DNA from: Pseudomonas psychrophila
GTDB lineage: Bacteria > Pseudomonadota > Gammaproteobacteria > Pseudomonadales > Pseudomonadaceae
Assembly: GCF_001043005.1 (NCBI RefSeq)
Contig: NZ_JYKZ01000011.1
Span: 1-64,000, forward strand
DNA: 64,000 nucleotides
Direction of reading: 5' to 3'
Shown in pieces: positions 21,593-29,812 of this stretch (position 1 is the first letter of the stretch; each line of letters begins with the position of its first letter). The notes under the pieces are model-generated. The model ran no database searches. It was not told the origin of the DNA and worked only from the letters and a program-made list of their open reading frames with translations. A program made the translations under genes and the position numbers.

Positions 21593-22362
21593 CAGGGCTT
21601 GATGCCGCGGTGCAGTGCGACGATGCCGGAGGTCATGTTGTGATAGGTCACGCGGTCAAAACCGGCCTCGACCATCATCGACTTCAGCGTCTCCTGGTTA
21701 GGGTGCATGCGGATCGACTCTGCCAGGTAGCGATAGCTTTCCGGGTCGTTGAGGATCAACTTGCCTACCATCGGCATGAAGGCAAACGAGTAAGCGTCGT
21801 AGACCTTGGACATCAGCGCGTTGGTCGGCTTGGAGAACTCCAGCACCAACAGGCGGCCGCCTGGCTTAAGCACGCGCAGCATGGAGCGCAGGGCGTCTTC
21901 TTTATGGGTCACGTTGCGCAGGCCGAAGGCGATGGTCACGCAATCGAAGTAGTTGTCCGGGAACGGCAGCTTTTCAGCGTCGGCCTGAACGAACTCAATA
22001 TTGCCGGCCACGCCCTTGTCCAGCAGGCGGTCACGGCCAACCTTGAGCATGGAAGCGTTGATGTCGGCCAGCACCACTTGGCCGGTCGGACCTACCAGGT
22101 GGGAAAACTTGCGAGCCAGGTCACCGGTACCGCCGGCAATGTCCAAAACCTTGTTACCAGGGCGAACGCCGGACAACTCGATAGTGAAGCGCTTCCACAG
22201 ACGGTGCATGCCGCCCGACAGAACGTCGTTCATCAGGTCATATTTGCCGGCTACAGAGTGGAAAACCTCGGCGACTTTCTCGGCCTTTTGGCTTTCCGGT
22301 ACGTTTTTGAAGCCGAAGTGAGTGGTGGGTTCGGCATCGCTGCCTTTGCGCTGATCAGTCAT
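21592..22362 (-). CDS. ubiE: Ubiquinone/menaquinone C-methyltransferase
   Basis: UbiE is the SAM-dependent C-methyltransferase of the ubiquinone pathway. The start is the ATG at 22362 ([10 protein letters not shown]), giving 256 residues. The SAM loop [15 protein letters not shown], the family patch [19 protein letters not shown] and the late motif [18 protein letters not shown] are present. It leads the minus-strand block ubiE-ubiJ-ubiB. Confidence 0.97.
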   Translation of the reverse strand: MTDQRKGSDAEPTTHFGFKNVPESQKAEKVAEVFHSVAGKYDLMNDVLSGGMHRLWKRFTIELSGVRPGNKVLDIAGGTGDLARKFSHLVGPTGQVVLADINASMLKVGRDRLLDKGVAGNIEFVQADAEKLPFPDNYFDCVTIAFGLRNVTHKEDALRSMLRVLKPGGRLLVLEFSKPTNALMSKVYDAYSFAFMPMVGKLILNDPESYRYLAESIRMHPNQETLKSMMVEAGFDRVTYHNMTSGIVALHRGIKP

Positions 22363-22468
22363 ATCGCTGTCACCAAAAGAGAATGCTGGCCATTCTAATC
22401 CCGGTGGCCGGCTTTGTCTTGGCGAGGGTGAATGTATAGTGGCGGCTTTATTTATCAGGAGCGACGCC

Positions 22469-22744
22469 ATGGCGCGTATCAGCGTTGAACGTACCCATAG
22501 CCTGGGCCTTGAGGCCGCACGTGAAAAAGCTCAGCCACTGGTCGAGAAGCTGGCCAGTCAGTACGGCCTGACACCGACATGGGTGGGAGACACCGTAAAG
22601 CTCAAGCGCTCTGGAGTGAACGGTACCCTGCAAATCAGTGAAAGCAACGTCAAGGTTGATGTGGAGTTGGGGCTGCTGATGTCGGCGATGAGCGGCATGA
22701 TCCAGTCAGAAATCGAACGGTCGCTGGACAAAGCCCTGTCGTGA
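22469..22744 (+). CDS. Polyhydroxyalkanoic acid system family protein
   Basis: This small protein of 91 residues starts [20 protein letters not shown]. It matches the family found beside pha genes in Pseudomonas (PHA granule-region protein, like PA5062). The ATG at 22469 follows AGGAG. It is divergent from ubiE, as in other pseudomonads. Its function is not established, and here it persists although the PHA synthases are missing. Confidence 0.85.
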   Translation: MARISVERTHSLGLEAAREKAQPLVEKLASQYGLTPTWVGDTVKLKRSGVNGTLQISESNVKVDVELGLLMSAMSGMIQSEIERSLDKALS

Positions 22745-22988
22745 TCGTCACCGCCTCCCCGTCGTGATGTGCTCCGGCGGGTGGGTGCTGGAGTCCGCAG
22801 GCACAAGAATTTTTAGTGTAAGAATGTTCTAAATGCTGCCCGGTATTAGTTTGCGAAGTTTAAGCGAATTTTTTTTGTGGTTGATATAGAAGATTTTTTT
22901 ATGTGCTGAGTTGCTTTTGCTGTTTTGGATTTATACAGGCTTTTACCTATTGTTGTTTTTATTAACATAAACAATAAGGTATTCCAGC
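22745..22988. other. AT-rich intergenic stretch
   Basis: After a GC-rich first part, the bases from about 22800 to 22985 are strikingly AT-rich (TTTTTTTGTGG, GATTTTTTTATG, TTGTTTTTATTAACATAAACAATAAGG) compared with the rest of the window. No gene or strong hairpin is seen. It holds the promoter region of the unknown gene at 22989 and may mark acquired DNA. Confidence 0.7.
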
Positions 22989-23420
22989 ATGACGTATCAC
23001 GTGTGTTCCATCTCTTATAAAACAACGCTACCGGATGCCGTAATGGCGGAAAGGGTCAAGCGTGTTGCACAGTCTTTTGCATCTTCGCGAGGCTATGAAG
23101 TTGTCGCCGGCTCTGAGGGTGAACGCTATGTACTGCAAACGGCGTGTTCGCAACGAACGGGGTTTGTGACCGTCAGCCCAGGCTTGGTTCAGTTCTTTGT
23201 GTATGTGTTTGGTGCGCAAGAAGTGCTCGCTGAAGCCCATGCCGTAGAGGCTGAAATGGCAGCGTTGATGAACGGGGAGTTCAACGACTCGGAGCAGATT
23301 CCGGGAACGCTGTTAAAGCCCTTTAGAGCAGTGAAAGACATAGAGTTTCCTGATATCGATGAAGCCCTGCTTAAATTCGATTTATTCGAAGGGCTACCGG
23401 GTGCAATTAAACTCGGTTAG
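22989..23420 (+). CDS. Hypothetical protein, 143 residues
   Basis: I do not recognise this protein. It has no signal peptide, membrane segment, Cys/His cluster or obvious nucleotide motif. It is acidic, with a mixed alpha/beta look and a C-terminal part rich in Asp/Glu/Phe (VKDIEFPDIDEALLKFDLFEG). The ATG is preceded by AATAAGG at acceptable spacing and the reading frame has no competitor, so it is probably a real gene. It occupies the place where phaI normally lies, behind an AT-rich stretch, which suggests replacement or insertion. Confidence 0.7.
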   Translation: MTYHVCSISYKTTLPDAVMAERVKRVAQSFASSRGYEVVAGSEGERYVLQTACSQRTGFVTVSPGLVQFFVYVFGAQEVLAEAHAVEAEMAALMNGEFNDSEQIPGTLLKPFRAVKDIEFPDIDEALLKFDLFEGLPGAIKLG

Positions 23421-23436
23421 TAGGGCGCTAAACGGT

Positions 23437-23492
23437 GGTGCTCACCTTGAAACAAGCCGGTTTAACGTCTAAACCTGATGCAGGTGAGCACC
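23437..23492. promoter_or_regulatory. Nested palindrome upstream of the phasin gene
   Basis: A perfect 11-bp inverted repeat (GGTGCTCACCT at 23437-23447, AGGTGAGCACC at 23482-23492) encloses a second one (GGTTTA-ACGTC-TAAACC, 23459-23475). There is no following T-run, so it is a poor terminator. It lies 68 bases before the phasin start and could be an operator or a structured leader. Confidence 0.6.
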
Positions 23493-23559
23493 TTTGTTCA
23501 TCTTGATGATTCGACGATCCTGCTCACTGACGTCGCGACTAAACATTAAGGGGAACACG

Positions 23560-24324
23560 ATGGCTGCTAAAAAACCGACGACCAAAGAAAACCACTCATG
23601 GGTAGGCAAGGTTGAAGAGTACTCACGCAAAATCTGGCTGGCAGGTTTGGGTGTGTATTCGAAGATAGATACCGATGGCAGCAAGTTGTTTGACACCCTG
23701 GTCAAGGATGGCGAAAAAGCTGAAAAGCTGGCCAAGGACGCCGGCCACAAAGTCGCCGAGGGTGTAAAGGCGTCGACGTCATCCGCCCGCTCCCGGGTTG
23801 AAGATGTTAAGGACTTGGCTTTGGAGAAATGGAGCGAGTTTGAAGAGGCTTTTGATAAGCGTCTTAATAGTGCCATCACCCGTTTGGGTGTGCCCAGCCG
23901 TGAAGAGGTCAAAGCCCTGCATGCCAAGGTTGAGACCCTGACCAAACATATTGAGAAGCTGACTGCGGCAGCGGTCAAAGTCACGGCCACCAAGGCTGCG
24001 GCTGCGAGCAAACCTGCTCCGGCAAAACCTGTGGTAAAGGCTGCGGTAAAACCAGCGGTTGCGAAATCAACGGCAAAACCTGCGGCAAAACCTGCTGTAA
24101 AAGTGGCTGCCAAGCCAACCGCCAAGCCCGCTGCAAAAGCTGTCGCCAAGCCTGCTGCCAAGGCACCTGCGGCGGCTAGCAAACCGGCACCTGCCAAAGC
24201 TGCAACCGCCAAGCCGGCAGCGGCCAAGCCCGTCGCCAAAAAGCCTGCTGCCAAAAAGCCCGCAGCGGCTGCTAAAACCCCTGCGGTTGAGACGGCGGCA
24301 ACTACACCCACAACGTCTGCTTGA
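23560..24324 (+). CDS. phaF: PhaF-like phasin with histone-like basic tail
   Basis: Phasins coat polyhydroxyalkanoate granules. PhaF of P. putida also binds DNA through its tail and helps to segregate granules. Residues 1-135 form a helical phasin domain (HSWVGKVEEYSRKIWLAGLGVYSKI; LGVPSREEVKALHAKVETL). Residues from about 140 to the end are Ala/Lys/Pro repeats of the AAKP and AKPA type, as in histone H1-like tails. The ATG at 23560 follows TAAGGGGA. The 254-residue length fits PhaF. No synthase, depolymerase, PhaD or PhaI gene is nearby, so its present role may be nucleoid- or stress-related. Confidence 0.88.
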   Translation: MAAKKPTTKENHSWVGKVEEYSRKIWLAGLGVYSKIDTDGSKLFDTLVKDGEKAEKLAKDAGHKVAEGVKASTSSARSRVEDVKDLALEKWSEFEEAFDKRLNSAITRLGVPSREEVKALHAKVETLTKHIEKLTAAAVKVTATKAAAASKPAPAKPVVKAAVKPAVAKSTAKPAAKPAVKVAAKPTAKPAAKAVAKPAAKAPAAASKPAPAKAATAKPAAAKPVAKKPAAKKPAAAAKTPAVETAATTPTTSA

Positions 24325-24361
24325 TTCTGTAGCCGCTGACGAGCCGCGCGAAACTTCAACC

Positions 24362-24412
24362 GTGGGAGCGAGCCTGCTCGCGAAGATCATTCGCCAGCAG
24401 GCTCGCTCCCAC
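24362..24412. repeat. REP inverted pair, short loop
   Basis: Two GTGGGAGCGAGCCTGCTCGCGA units are arranged as one hairpin with a small loop, between the convergent phasin and DUF971 genes. It probably serves as a bidirectional transcript end. Confidence 0.88.
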
Positions 24413-24444
24413 GGGGGCTGGTAACAGGGCATCCACTGCAGCGT

Positions 24445-24816
24445 TTACAGCATCAGTTTGACCACCGATACCGCCGGATCGCGGGACTTGCCGGCTTTTT
24501 CCAGTTCTTGCAGGTAATCCGCCCATAGGTCTTGCTGACGTACACCGAGCTGATAGAGGTATTCCCAGGTAAAGAGCCCGCTGTCGTGTCCGTCATCGAA
24601 GGTCAGTTTTAGCGCGTATTGGCCTGCGGGCTCGATTTTGGTCAAGCCAACATTGATTTTGCCAAACTGCAGAATCGGATTGCCGTGACCCTGTACCTCG
24701 GCGGACGGGGAGTGCACGCGCAAAAATTCGGCAGGCAGGTGGTGCTCTTCGCCGGACGGGTATTTGAGCGTGAGGGTTTTGGAGGCTTTGTGCAGGTTGA
24801 TGGCACTGGGGAGCAT
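24445..24816 (-). CDS. DUF971 (GBBH-like N-terminal domain) protein
   Basis: This 123-residue stand-alone DUF971 protein is related to the N-terminal domain of gamma-butyrobetaine hydroxylase. The pattern is LTLKYPSGEEHHLPAEFLRVHSPSAE in the first half and LTFDDGHDSGLFTWEYLYQLG in the second. No function is established. Two starts are possible: ATG 24822 has the AGAAGG site only 2 bases away, while ATG 24816 has 8-base spacing, so I prefer the latter. The gene commonly sits beside hslUV in pseudomonads. Confidence 0.87.
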   Translation of the reverse strand: MLPSAINLHKASKTLTLKYPSGEEHHLPAEFLRVHSPSAEVQGHGNPILQFGKINVGLTKIEPAGQYALKLTFDDGHDSGLFTWEYLYQLGVRQQDLWADYLQELEKAGKSRDPAVSVVKLML

Positions 24817-24847
24817 GGTCATAACCTTCTGTCATTGCACACACGCA

Positions 24848-24945
24848 GTAGCCGCTGCTGCAGGCGGCGATCGCCATTAGAGTTGGCGCAAGATCCGGAG
24901 ATCGTTGAGGGCTTTCGCCTTATCGCAGCCTGCAGCAGCGGCTAC
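24848..24945. repeat. REPIN (GTAGCCGCTGCTGCAGGC class)
   Basis: Inverted units GTAGCCGCTGCTGCAGGCGGCGAT and ATCGCAGCCTGCAGCAGCGGCTAC bracket about 50 bases between hslU and the DUF971 gene. The left unit carries one mismatch (GGCGGCG for GGCTGCG). A second element of this class lies at 62520-62611. Confidence 0.88.
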
Positions 24946-24956
24946 AGGTGTTCGAC

Positions 24957-26291
24957 TTACAAGATGTAGCGCGAGAGGTCTTCGTTCTCGGCCAGTTCGC
25001 CCAGATGGCTGTTCACGTATTCAGCGTCGATGCGAATAGGCTCGTCTTTCTGCGCGCTGGCGATATCACCGGCACTGAAAGACACCTCTTCGAGCAAGCG
25101 CTCAAGCAGCGTGTGCAGACGACGAGCACCGATATTTTCGGTTTTTTCGTTCACTTGCCAGGCAATTTCCGCCAGGCGCTTGATGCCTTCCGGCAAGAAC
25201 TCGATGTTCAGGCCTTCGGTTTTCAGCAACTCGCGGTACTGCTCGGTCAACGAAGCGTGTGGCTCGCTGAGAATGCGCTCGAAGTCGCCAGGGGTCAGGG
25301 CCTTGAGCTCGACACGAATCGGCAGGCGGCCTTGTAACTCAGGTACCAGATCGCTTGGCTTGCTCAGGTGGAATGCACCAGAAGCGATAAACAGGATGTG
25401 GTCGGTTTTGACCATGCCCAGCTTGGTATTGACGGTGCAACCTTCGATCAGTGGCAGCAGGTCTCGCTGAACACCTTCGCGGGATACATCGGCGCCGCCG
25501 ACATTGCCGCGTTTGGCAACCTTGTCGATCTCGTCGATAAACACAATGCCGTGCTGCTCGACAGCTTCGAGCGCCTTGGCCTTGAGTTCTTCGTCATTGA
25601 CCAGACGGCCGGCTTCTTCGTCACGCACCATTTTCAGTGCTTCTTTGACTTTCAGCTTGCGATTCTTGCGCTTGCCTTTGCCCATGTTGGCAAACAGGCT
25701 TTGCAGCTGGTTGGTCATTTCTTCCATGCCTGGCGGCGCGGAAATATCGACGCCGGCAATGTCGGCAACTTCGATTTCGATCTCTTTGTCGTCCAGCTGA
25801 CCTTCACGCAGACGCTTGCGGAACAGCTGGCGGGTGTTGGAGTCCTGCGGTACGGCGGCTTCTTCGCCGAACGTACGGGCAGGCGGCAACAGAGCGTCGA
25901 GGATGCGTTCTTCGGCGGCATCTTCAGCGCGGTGGCGAACCTTTACGATTTCCTGTTCGCGCAGCAGCTTGATCGCAGCGTCAGCCAGATCACGGATGAT
26001 CGACTCGACGTCACGGCCTACATAGCCGACTTCGGTGAACTTGGTGGCTTCAACCTTGATGAACGGTGCGTTGGCCAGTTTGGCCAGGCGACGGGCGATC
26101 TCGGTTTTACCGACACCTGTCGGGCCGATCATCAAAATGTTTTTTGGCGTCACTTCAACGCGCAGCTCTTCGGGCAGTTGCATCCGGCGCCAGCGGTTAC
26201 GCAGCGCAATGGCGACGGCGCGTTTGGCGTCGTCCTGGCCGATGATGTGGCGATTGAGTTCGTGGACAATTTCGCGGGGAGTCATGGACAT
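24957..26291 (-). CDS. hslU: ATP-dependent protease ATPase subunit HslU
   Basis: HslU is the AAA+ unfoldase that feeds substrates to the HslV peptidase. The 444-residue protein begins [20 protein letters not shown]. It has Walker [10 protein letters not shown], the pore motif GYVGRD, an inserted I-domain (about 110-245), Walker [10 protein letters not shown] and the C-terminal LSRYIL that docks into HslV. It follows hslV on the same strand with a hairpin in between. Confidence 0.97.
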   Translation of the reverse strand: MSMTPREIVHELNRHIIGQDDAKRAVAIALRNRWRRMQLPEELRVEVTPKNILMIGPTGVGKTEIARRLAKLANAPFIKVEATKFTEVGYVGRDVESIIRDLADAAIKLLREQEIVKVRHRAEDAAEERILDALLPPARTFGEEAAVPQDSNTRQLFRKRLREGQLDDKEIEIEVADIAGVDISAPPGMEEMTNQLQSLFANMGKGKRKNRKLKVKEALKMVRDEEAGRLVNDEELKAKALEAVEQHGIVFIDEIDKVAKRGNVGGADVSREGVQRDLLPLIEGCTVNTKLGMVKTDHILFIASGAFHLSKPSDLVPELQGRLPIRVELKALTPGDFERILSEPHASLTEQYRELLKTEGLNIEFLPEGIKRLAEIAWQVNEKTENIGARRLHTLLERLLEEVSFSAGDIASAQKDEPIRIDAEYVNSHLGELAENEDLSRYIL

Positions 26292-26330
26292 GGTAGTTGG
26301 CGTTCCTCTAGCTAAAGTAAGGTTCACAAA

Positions 26331-26350
26331 CGGGCTGGGATACCAGCCCG
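26331..26350 (-). terminator. Intercistronic hairpin between hslV and hslU
   Basis: A perfect 8-bp GC-rich stem (CGGGCTGG / CCAGCCCG) with a 4-base loop lies 9 bases after the hslV stop. It is followed on the coding strand by TTTGTG. It is too weakly T-tailed for a full terminator and is more likely an attenuating or stabilising hairpin that sets the HslV:HslU ratio. Confidence 0.6.
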
Positions 26351-26359
26351 GCAGACGTC

Positions 26360-26890
26360 TTATTCAGCGAGGTCCTGCTCCTCAATAGTGATGTTGTGGT
26401 TGGTGAACACGCAGATGTCGCCAGCTATACCGAGCGCTGTTTCCGCGATTTCGCGGGCTGACAGATCGGTTTTCATCAGCAGGGCACGGGCCGCGGCCTG
26501 GGCAAATGCACCGCCCGAACCCATTGCGATCAAGCCATCTTCGGGCTCAACCACGTCACCGTTGCCGGTGATGATCAACGAAGCGTCTTTGTTGGCAACT
26601 GCCAGCATGGCTTCCAGTCGGCTCAGCGAGCGGTCGGTACGCCATTCTTTGGCCAACTCGACAGCGGCGCGAACCAGATGGCCTTGATGTTTTTCAAGTT
26701 GGCCTTCAAAACGTTCGAACAGAGTAAATGCATCAGCGGTAGCTCCGGCGAAACCGGCGATTACCTGGCCGTGATAGAGGCGGCGGACTTTTTTCGCGTT
26801 GCCTTTCATCACGGTATTGCCAAGAGAAACCTGGCCGTCGCCAGCCATAACGACTTTGCCGTGGCGGCGTACTGAAACGATGGTGGTCAA
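26360..26890 (-). CDS. hslV: ATP-dependent protease peptidase subunit HslV
   Basis: HslV is the threonine-type peptidase of the HslUV protease. After removal of the initiator, the mature protein begins [19 protein letters not shown] with the catalytic N-terminal threonine. That forces initiation at the TTG codon at 26890, since longer readings would bury the nucleophile. The site GGAG lies 9 bases upstream. The 176 residues are normal. Confidence 0.96.
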   Translation of the reverse strand: MTTIVSVRRHGKVVMAGDGQVSLGNTVMKGNAKKVRRLYHGQVIAGFAGATADAFTLFERFEGQLEKHQGHLVRAAVELAKEWRTDRSLSRLEAMLAVANKDASLIITGNGDVVEPEDGLIAMGSGGAFAQAAARALLMKTDLSAREIAETALGIAGDICVFTNHNITIEEQDLAE

Positions 26891-27013
26891 GGGAGAGTCT
26901 CCACGCAGCGGGGCGAAAATGCCTGATGGAAATACATATGGGGGTTGTAGCGGATTTTTCAACAGCGGGGAGGGAATGGGGATGAATGGGGGGCAGGATT
27001 TGACGAAGGTATT

Positions 27014-27127
27014 GTGGGAGCGAGCCTGCTCGCGATGACACCAGCGCGATTCAGCAGGAAAACCGCAGTGTCGGCATCGCGAGCAGGCTCGCTCCCACAG
27101 GGTTCAAAAACCTGTGGGAGCGATCTC
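27014..27127. repeat. REPIN plus a trailing half unit
   Basis: A complete pair of the GTGGGAGCGAGCCTGCTCGCGA class occupies 27014-27099. A third, truncated left unit (GTGGGAGCGATCTCG) follows at 27114-27127. The group lies between the SPOR protein gene and hslV on the minus strand. Confidence 0.88.
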
Positions 27128-27130
27128 GAA

Positions 27131-27823
27131 TCAGCGTCGCTGTTGCAGCAGCAGGTTGTTGAATCCGCCACTGGCCAATTGTTTTTGGGCCACCGTCAAC
27201 TGGTCGCGGTTGCTGAACGGGCCGACCAGCACCCGGTACCAGGTTTCGTCTTTTACCGTGCCGGCTTCAACCGTAGCGGTCTGGCCCAGCAGGATGATTT
27301 GCGCCCGCACCTTTTCAGCATCGGCCTGTTTGCGGAACGAGCCCGCTTGCAGGAAGAACTTGGTGACCGGCGCCGCCTTGGCGACAGGCGGCGCAGGAGG
27401 CGGTGTGATACCGCTCAGGGCTGCCTGGGCACGTGCGGTGTCGATTTTTGCAGCTTCAGCAGGCGTGACCGGTGCCAGCGGCGCGGTTTGCGGCGTTGGC
27501 AGGGTTTTCTCGGGTACGGCTTCTGGCGGCACGATCACTTCAGATTCGGGCAGCAAGGTATAGAAGTCGTACTTGGGCTTGGCCGGCTGAGTCGGGCTGG
27601 GCGCTGTTTTGTTGGCTTCAGCGGCTTTCGTGGCTTTTAGCTGCTCTTGCTTGACCCGTTTGACGTCGTCGCCCTGGCCAGGCTCAAGCTTCATCAAAAA
27701 CACGATAAATGCGCCCACGGTCAGGCCGATGGCCATCCATAGCCAGCCCGGAATCGGCTTTTTAGCGGGTGCCTGATATCGACTGGCGCCGCGCTTGGGT
27801 GCAGGTTTTTTCTTGGCGGCCAA
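27131..27823 (-). CDS. SPOR domain protein, FtsN-like
   Basis: This 230-residue bitopic inner-membrane protein has a short basic cytoplasmic N-terminus (MAAKKKPAPKRGASRYQ) and one membrane segment (about 26-43, GWLWMAIGLTVGAFIVFLM). A Pro/Ala-rich linker leads to a C-terminal SPOR domain (about 152-228, FFLQAGSFRKQADAEKVRAQ) that binds denuded septal peptidoglycan. This layout is that of FtsN. It starts 1 base after the argS stop, an arrangement conserved in gammaproteobacteria. Confidence 0.9.
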   Translation of the reverse strand: MAAKKKPAPKRGASRYQAPAKKPIPGWLWMAIGLTVGAFIVFLMKLEPGQGDDVKRVKQEQLKATKAAEANKTAPSPTQPAKPKYDFYTLLPESEVIVPPEAVPEKTLPTPQTAPLAPVTPAEAAKIDTARAQAALSGITPPPAPPVAKAAPVTKFFLQAGSFRKQADAEKVRAQIILLGQTATVEAGTVKDETWYRVLVGPFSNRDQLTVAQKQLASGGFNNLLLQQRR

Positions 27824-27824
27824 C

Positions 27825-29561
27825 TTACATGCGCTCCAGAGTTTCCAGGCCCAGCAGTTCCAGGCCTTGCTTTAGGGTACGGCCCGCCAGAGCAGCCAGG
27901 CGCAAGCGGCTTTGTTTTTGAGCTTCGTTTTCAGCGCTCAGGATCGGGCAGTTCTCGTAGAAGCTGGAGAACAGGCCGGCCACTTCGTACAGGTAGGTGC
28001 AAAGGGTGTGCGGGGTGCCTTTTTCAGCAACGTTGTTCAGCACTTCACCGAACTGTGCCAGCTTGGCCGCCAACTCATGCTCTTGCGCCGCCTCAAGCAC
28101 GATCTGGCCCTGCACTTCTTCGAAGCGTTTGCCCAGTTTGCGGAACACACCCGCGACACGGGTGTAGGCATACAGCAGGTAAGGTGCGGTATTGCCTTCA
28201 AAGTTCAACATCAGGTCGAAGTTGAAGCTGTAGTCGCTGGTGCGGTGCTTGGACAGGTCTGCGTATTTCACCGCGCCAATGCCGACGACTTTGGCGATGG
28301 CACGCAGTTCGTCTTCCGCCAGCTCCGGGTTTTTCTCTTTGACCAGCGTGTAGGCACGCTCTTTGGCTTCGTTGAGCAGGTCGACCAGTTTTACCGTGCC
28401 GCCATCACGGGTCTTGAAGGGGCGGCCATCGGCGCCGTTCATGGTGCCGAAGCCCATGTGTTCCATTTCCATCGGGTGGGTGATGAAACCGGCCTTGCGG
28501 GCAACGGCAAACACTTGCTGGAAGTGCAGGGCCTGACGCTGGTCGACGAAGTACAGGGCGCGATCAGCTTTCAATACGCCGCTGCGGTAGCGGATGGCTG
28601 CCAGGTCGGTCGTCGCGTAGAGATAACCACCGTCTGCCTTAACGATGATGACTGGCAGCGGCTCGCCGTCGGCATTTTTGAACTCGTCGAGGAATACGCA
28701 CTGGGCGCCATTGCTCTCAACCAGCATGCCTTTGGCCTTGAGGTCGTTGACCACGTTGATCAGGTCGTCGTTGTAGGCGCTTTCGCCCATCACGTCGGCC
28801 ATGGTCAATTTCACGTTCAACTGCTCGTAGATTTTCTGGCAGTGCGACAGCGAGATGTCCTTGAACTTGGTCCACAGCGCCAGGCAGTCCGGGTCGCCAG
28901 CTTGCAGCTTGACCACCAGGCCGCGGGCGCGATCGGCAAACTCCGGGGACTCGTCGAAACGCTGTTTGGCGGCGCGGTAGAAGTTCTCGAGGTCAGACAG
29001 CTCTTCGCTGGTGATCGGGTTCTCTTCCAGGTAGGCCATCAGCATGCCGAACTGGGTGCCCCAGTCGCCCACGTGGTTTTGACGAATCACGTCATCGCCC
29101 AGGAACTCCAGCACTCGGGCCACGCCGTCGCCAATGATGGTGGAGCGCAAGTGGCCCACGTGCATCTCTTTGGCCAGGTTGGGTGCCGACATGTCGACCA
29201 CGGTACGCATGGCCGGGGTCGCTTTGCGCACGCCGATTTTCGGGTCGGCCAGGGCGGCGTCCAGGCGCGAAGCCAGGGCCTGGGTGTTCTGGAAGAAGTT
29301 CAGGAAACCGGGGCCTGCGATCTCGGTCTTGCTGATTTGCTCATCGGCCGGCAATGCCGCGATGATTTTCTCAGCCAGGTCGCGGGGCTTCATGCCCGCA
29401 GGCTTGGCCAGCATCATGGCGATGTTACTGGCGAAGTCGCCGTGGGTTTTGTCACGGGCGTTTTCCACCTGAATCGCTGGCGTCAGGCCTTCAGGCAACA
29501 CACCTTCTGTGACGAGTTGAGCTAGGGCTTGTTGAATCAGCTGGCGAATGGTGTCTTTCAT
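27825..29561 (-). CDS. argS: Arginyl-tRNA synthetase
   Basis: ArgS charges tRNA-Arg. The start is ATG 29561 ([16 protein letters not shown]), giving 578 residues, the usual size. It has the N-terminal Add-1 tRNA-binding domain, the class I HIGH motif as [12 protein letters not shown] in [13 protein letters not shown], and a C-terminal anticodon-binding DALR domain ending LGLETLERM. As usual for ArgS, a canonical KMSKS is not evident. Confidence 0.97.
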   Translation of the reverse strand: MKDTIRQLIQQALAQLVTEGVLPEGLTPAIQVENARDKTHGDFASNIAMMLAKPAGMKPRDLAEKIIAALPADEQISKTEIAGPGFLNFFQNTQALASRLDAALADPKIGVRKATPAMRTVVDMSAPNLAKEMHVGHLRSTIIGDGVARVLEFLGDDVIRQNHVGDWGTQFGMLMAYLEENPITSEELSDLENFYRAAKQRFDESPEFADRARGLVVKLQAGDPDCLALWTKFKDISLSHCQKIYEQLNVKLTMADVMGESAYNDDLINVVNDLKAKGMLVESNGAQCVFLDEFKNADGEPLPVIIVKADGGYLYATTDLAAIRYRSGVLKADRALYFVDQRQALHFQQVFAVARKAGFITHPMEMEHMGFGTMNGADGRPFKTRDGGTVKLVDLLNEAKERAYTLVKEKNPELAEDELRAIAKVVGIGAVKYADLSKHRTSDYSFNFDLMLNFEGNTAPYLLYAYTRVAGVFRKLGKRFEEVQGQIVLEAAQEHELAAKLAQFGEVLNNVAEKGTPHTLCTYLYEVAGLFSSFYENCPILSAENEAQKQSRLRLAALAGRTLKQGLELLGLETLERM

Positions 29562-29710
29562 GGTCTTCTCTTTCGACCGCAAGCGCGGTAGCGCTTCAGT
29601 GCGCAGGTGGAAAAACTGGGTATTATCCGTTGCCAGACCGCCCTTGCCAACCTTGGCAGCCGGGTTATGGATATGTGGTGTACGGTTATTCCCTAATATT
29701 CTCCAAATCT

Positions 29711-29794
29711 GTGGGAGCGGGCTTGCTCGCGATAGCATCATCGCGGTCTTCCAGAGACAGCGCGTCGTCTGCATCGCGAGCAAGCCAGCTCCCA
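29711..29794. repeat. REPIN (GTGGGAGCGGGCTTGCTCGCGA class)
   Basis: An inverted pair separates priA from argS. The right unit has one substitution (AAGCCAGCTCCCAC for AAGCCCGCTCCCAC). Confidence 0.9.
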
Positions 29795-29812
29795 CAGGGG
29801 ATATTGGGTGCC

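Noticed and set aside
24000-24300. Tandem repeat or minisatellite in the phasin gene
   Set aside because: The repetition is at the protein level (Ala-Lys-Pro tail), with varied codons, as expected for a PhaF histone-like domain.
27014-27127. Possible CRISPR-like repeats in the gaps with GTGGGAGC units
   Set aside because: The units are in inverted pairs with variable spacing and recur at scattered loci, which fits REPINs; no array or cas genes.
27912-29525. A 537-codon open frame antisense to argS
   Set aside because: A shadow of argS with the same cause; argS is complete with clear catalytic motifs.
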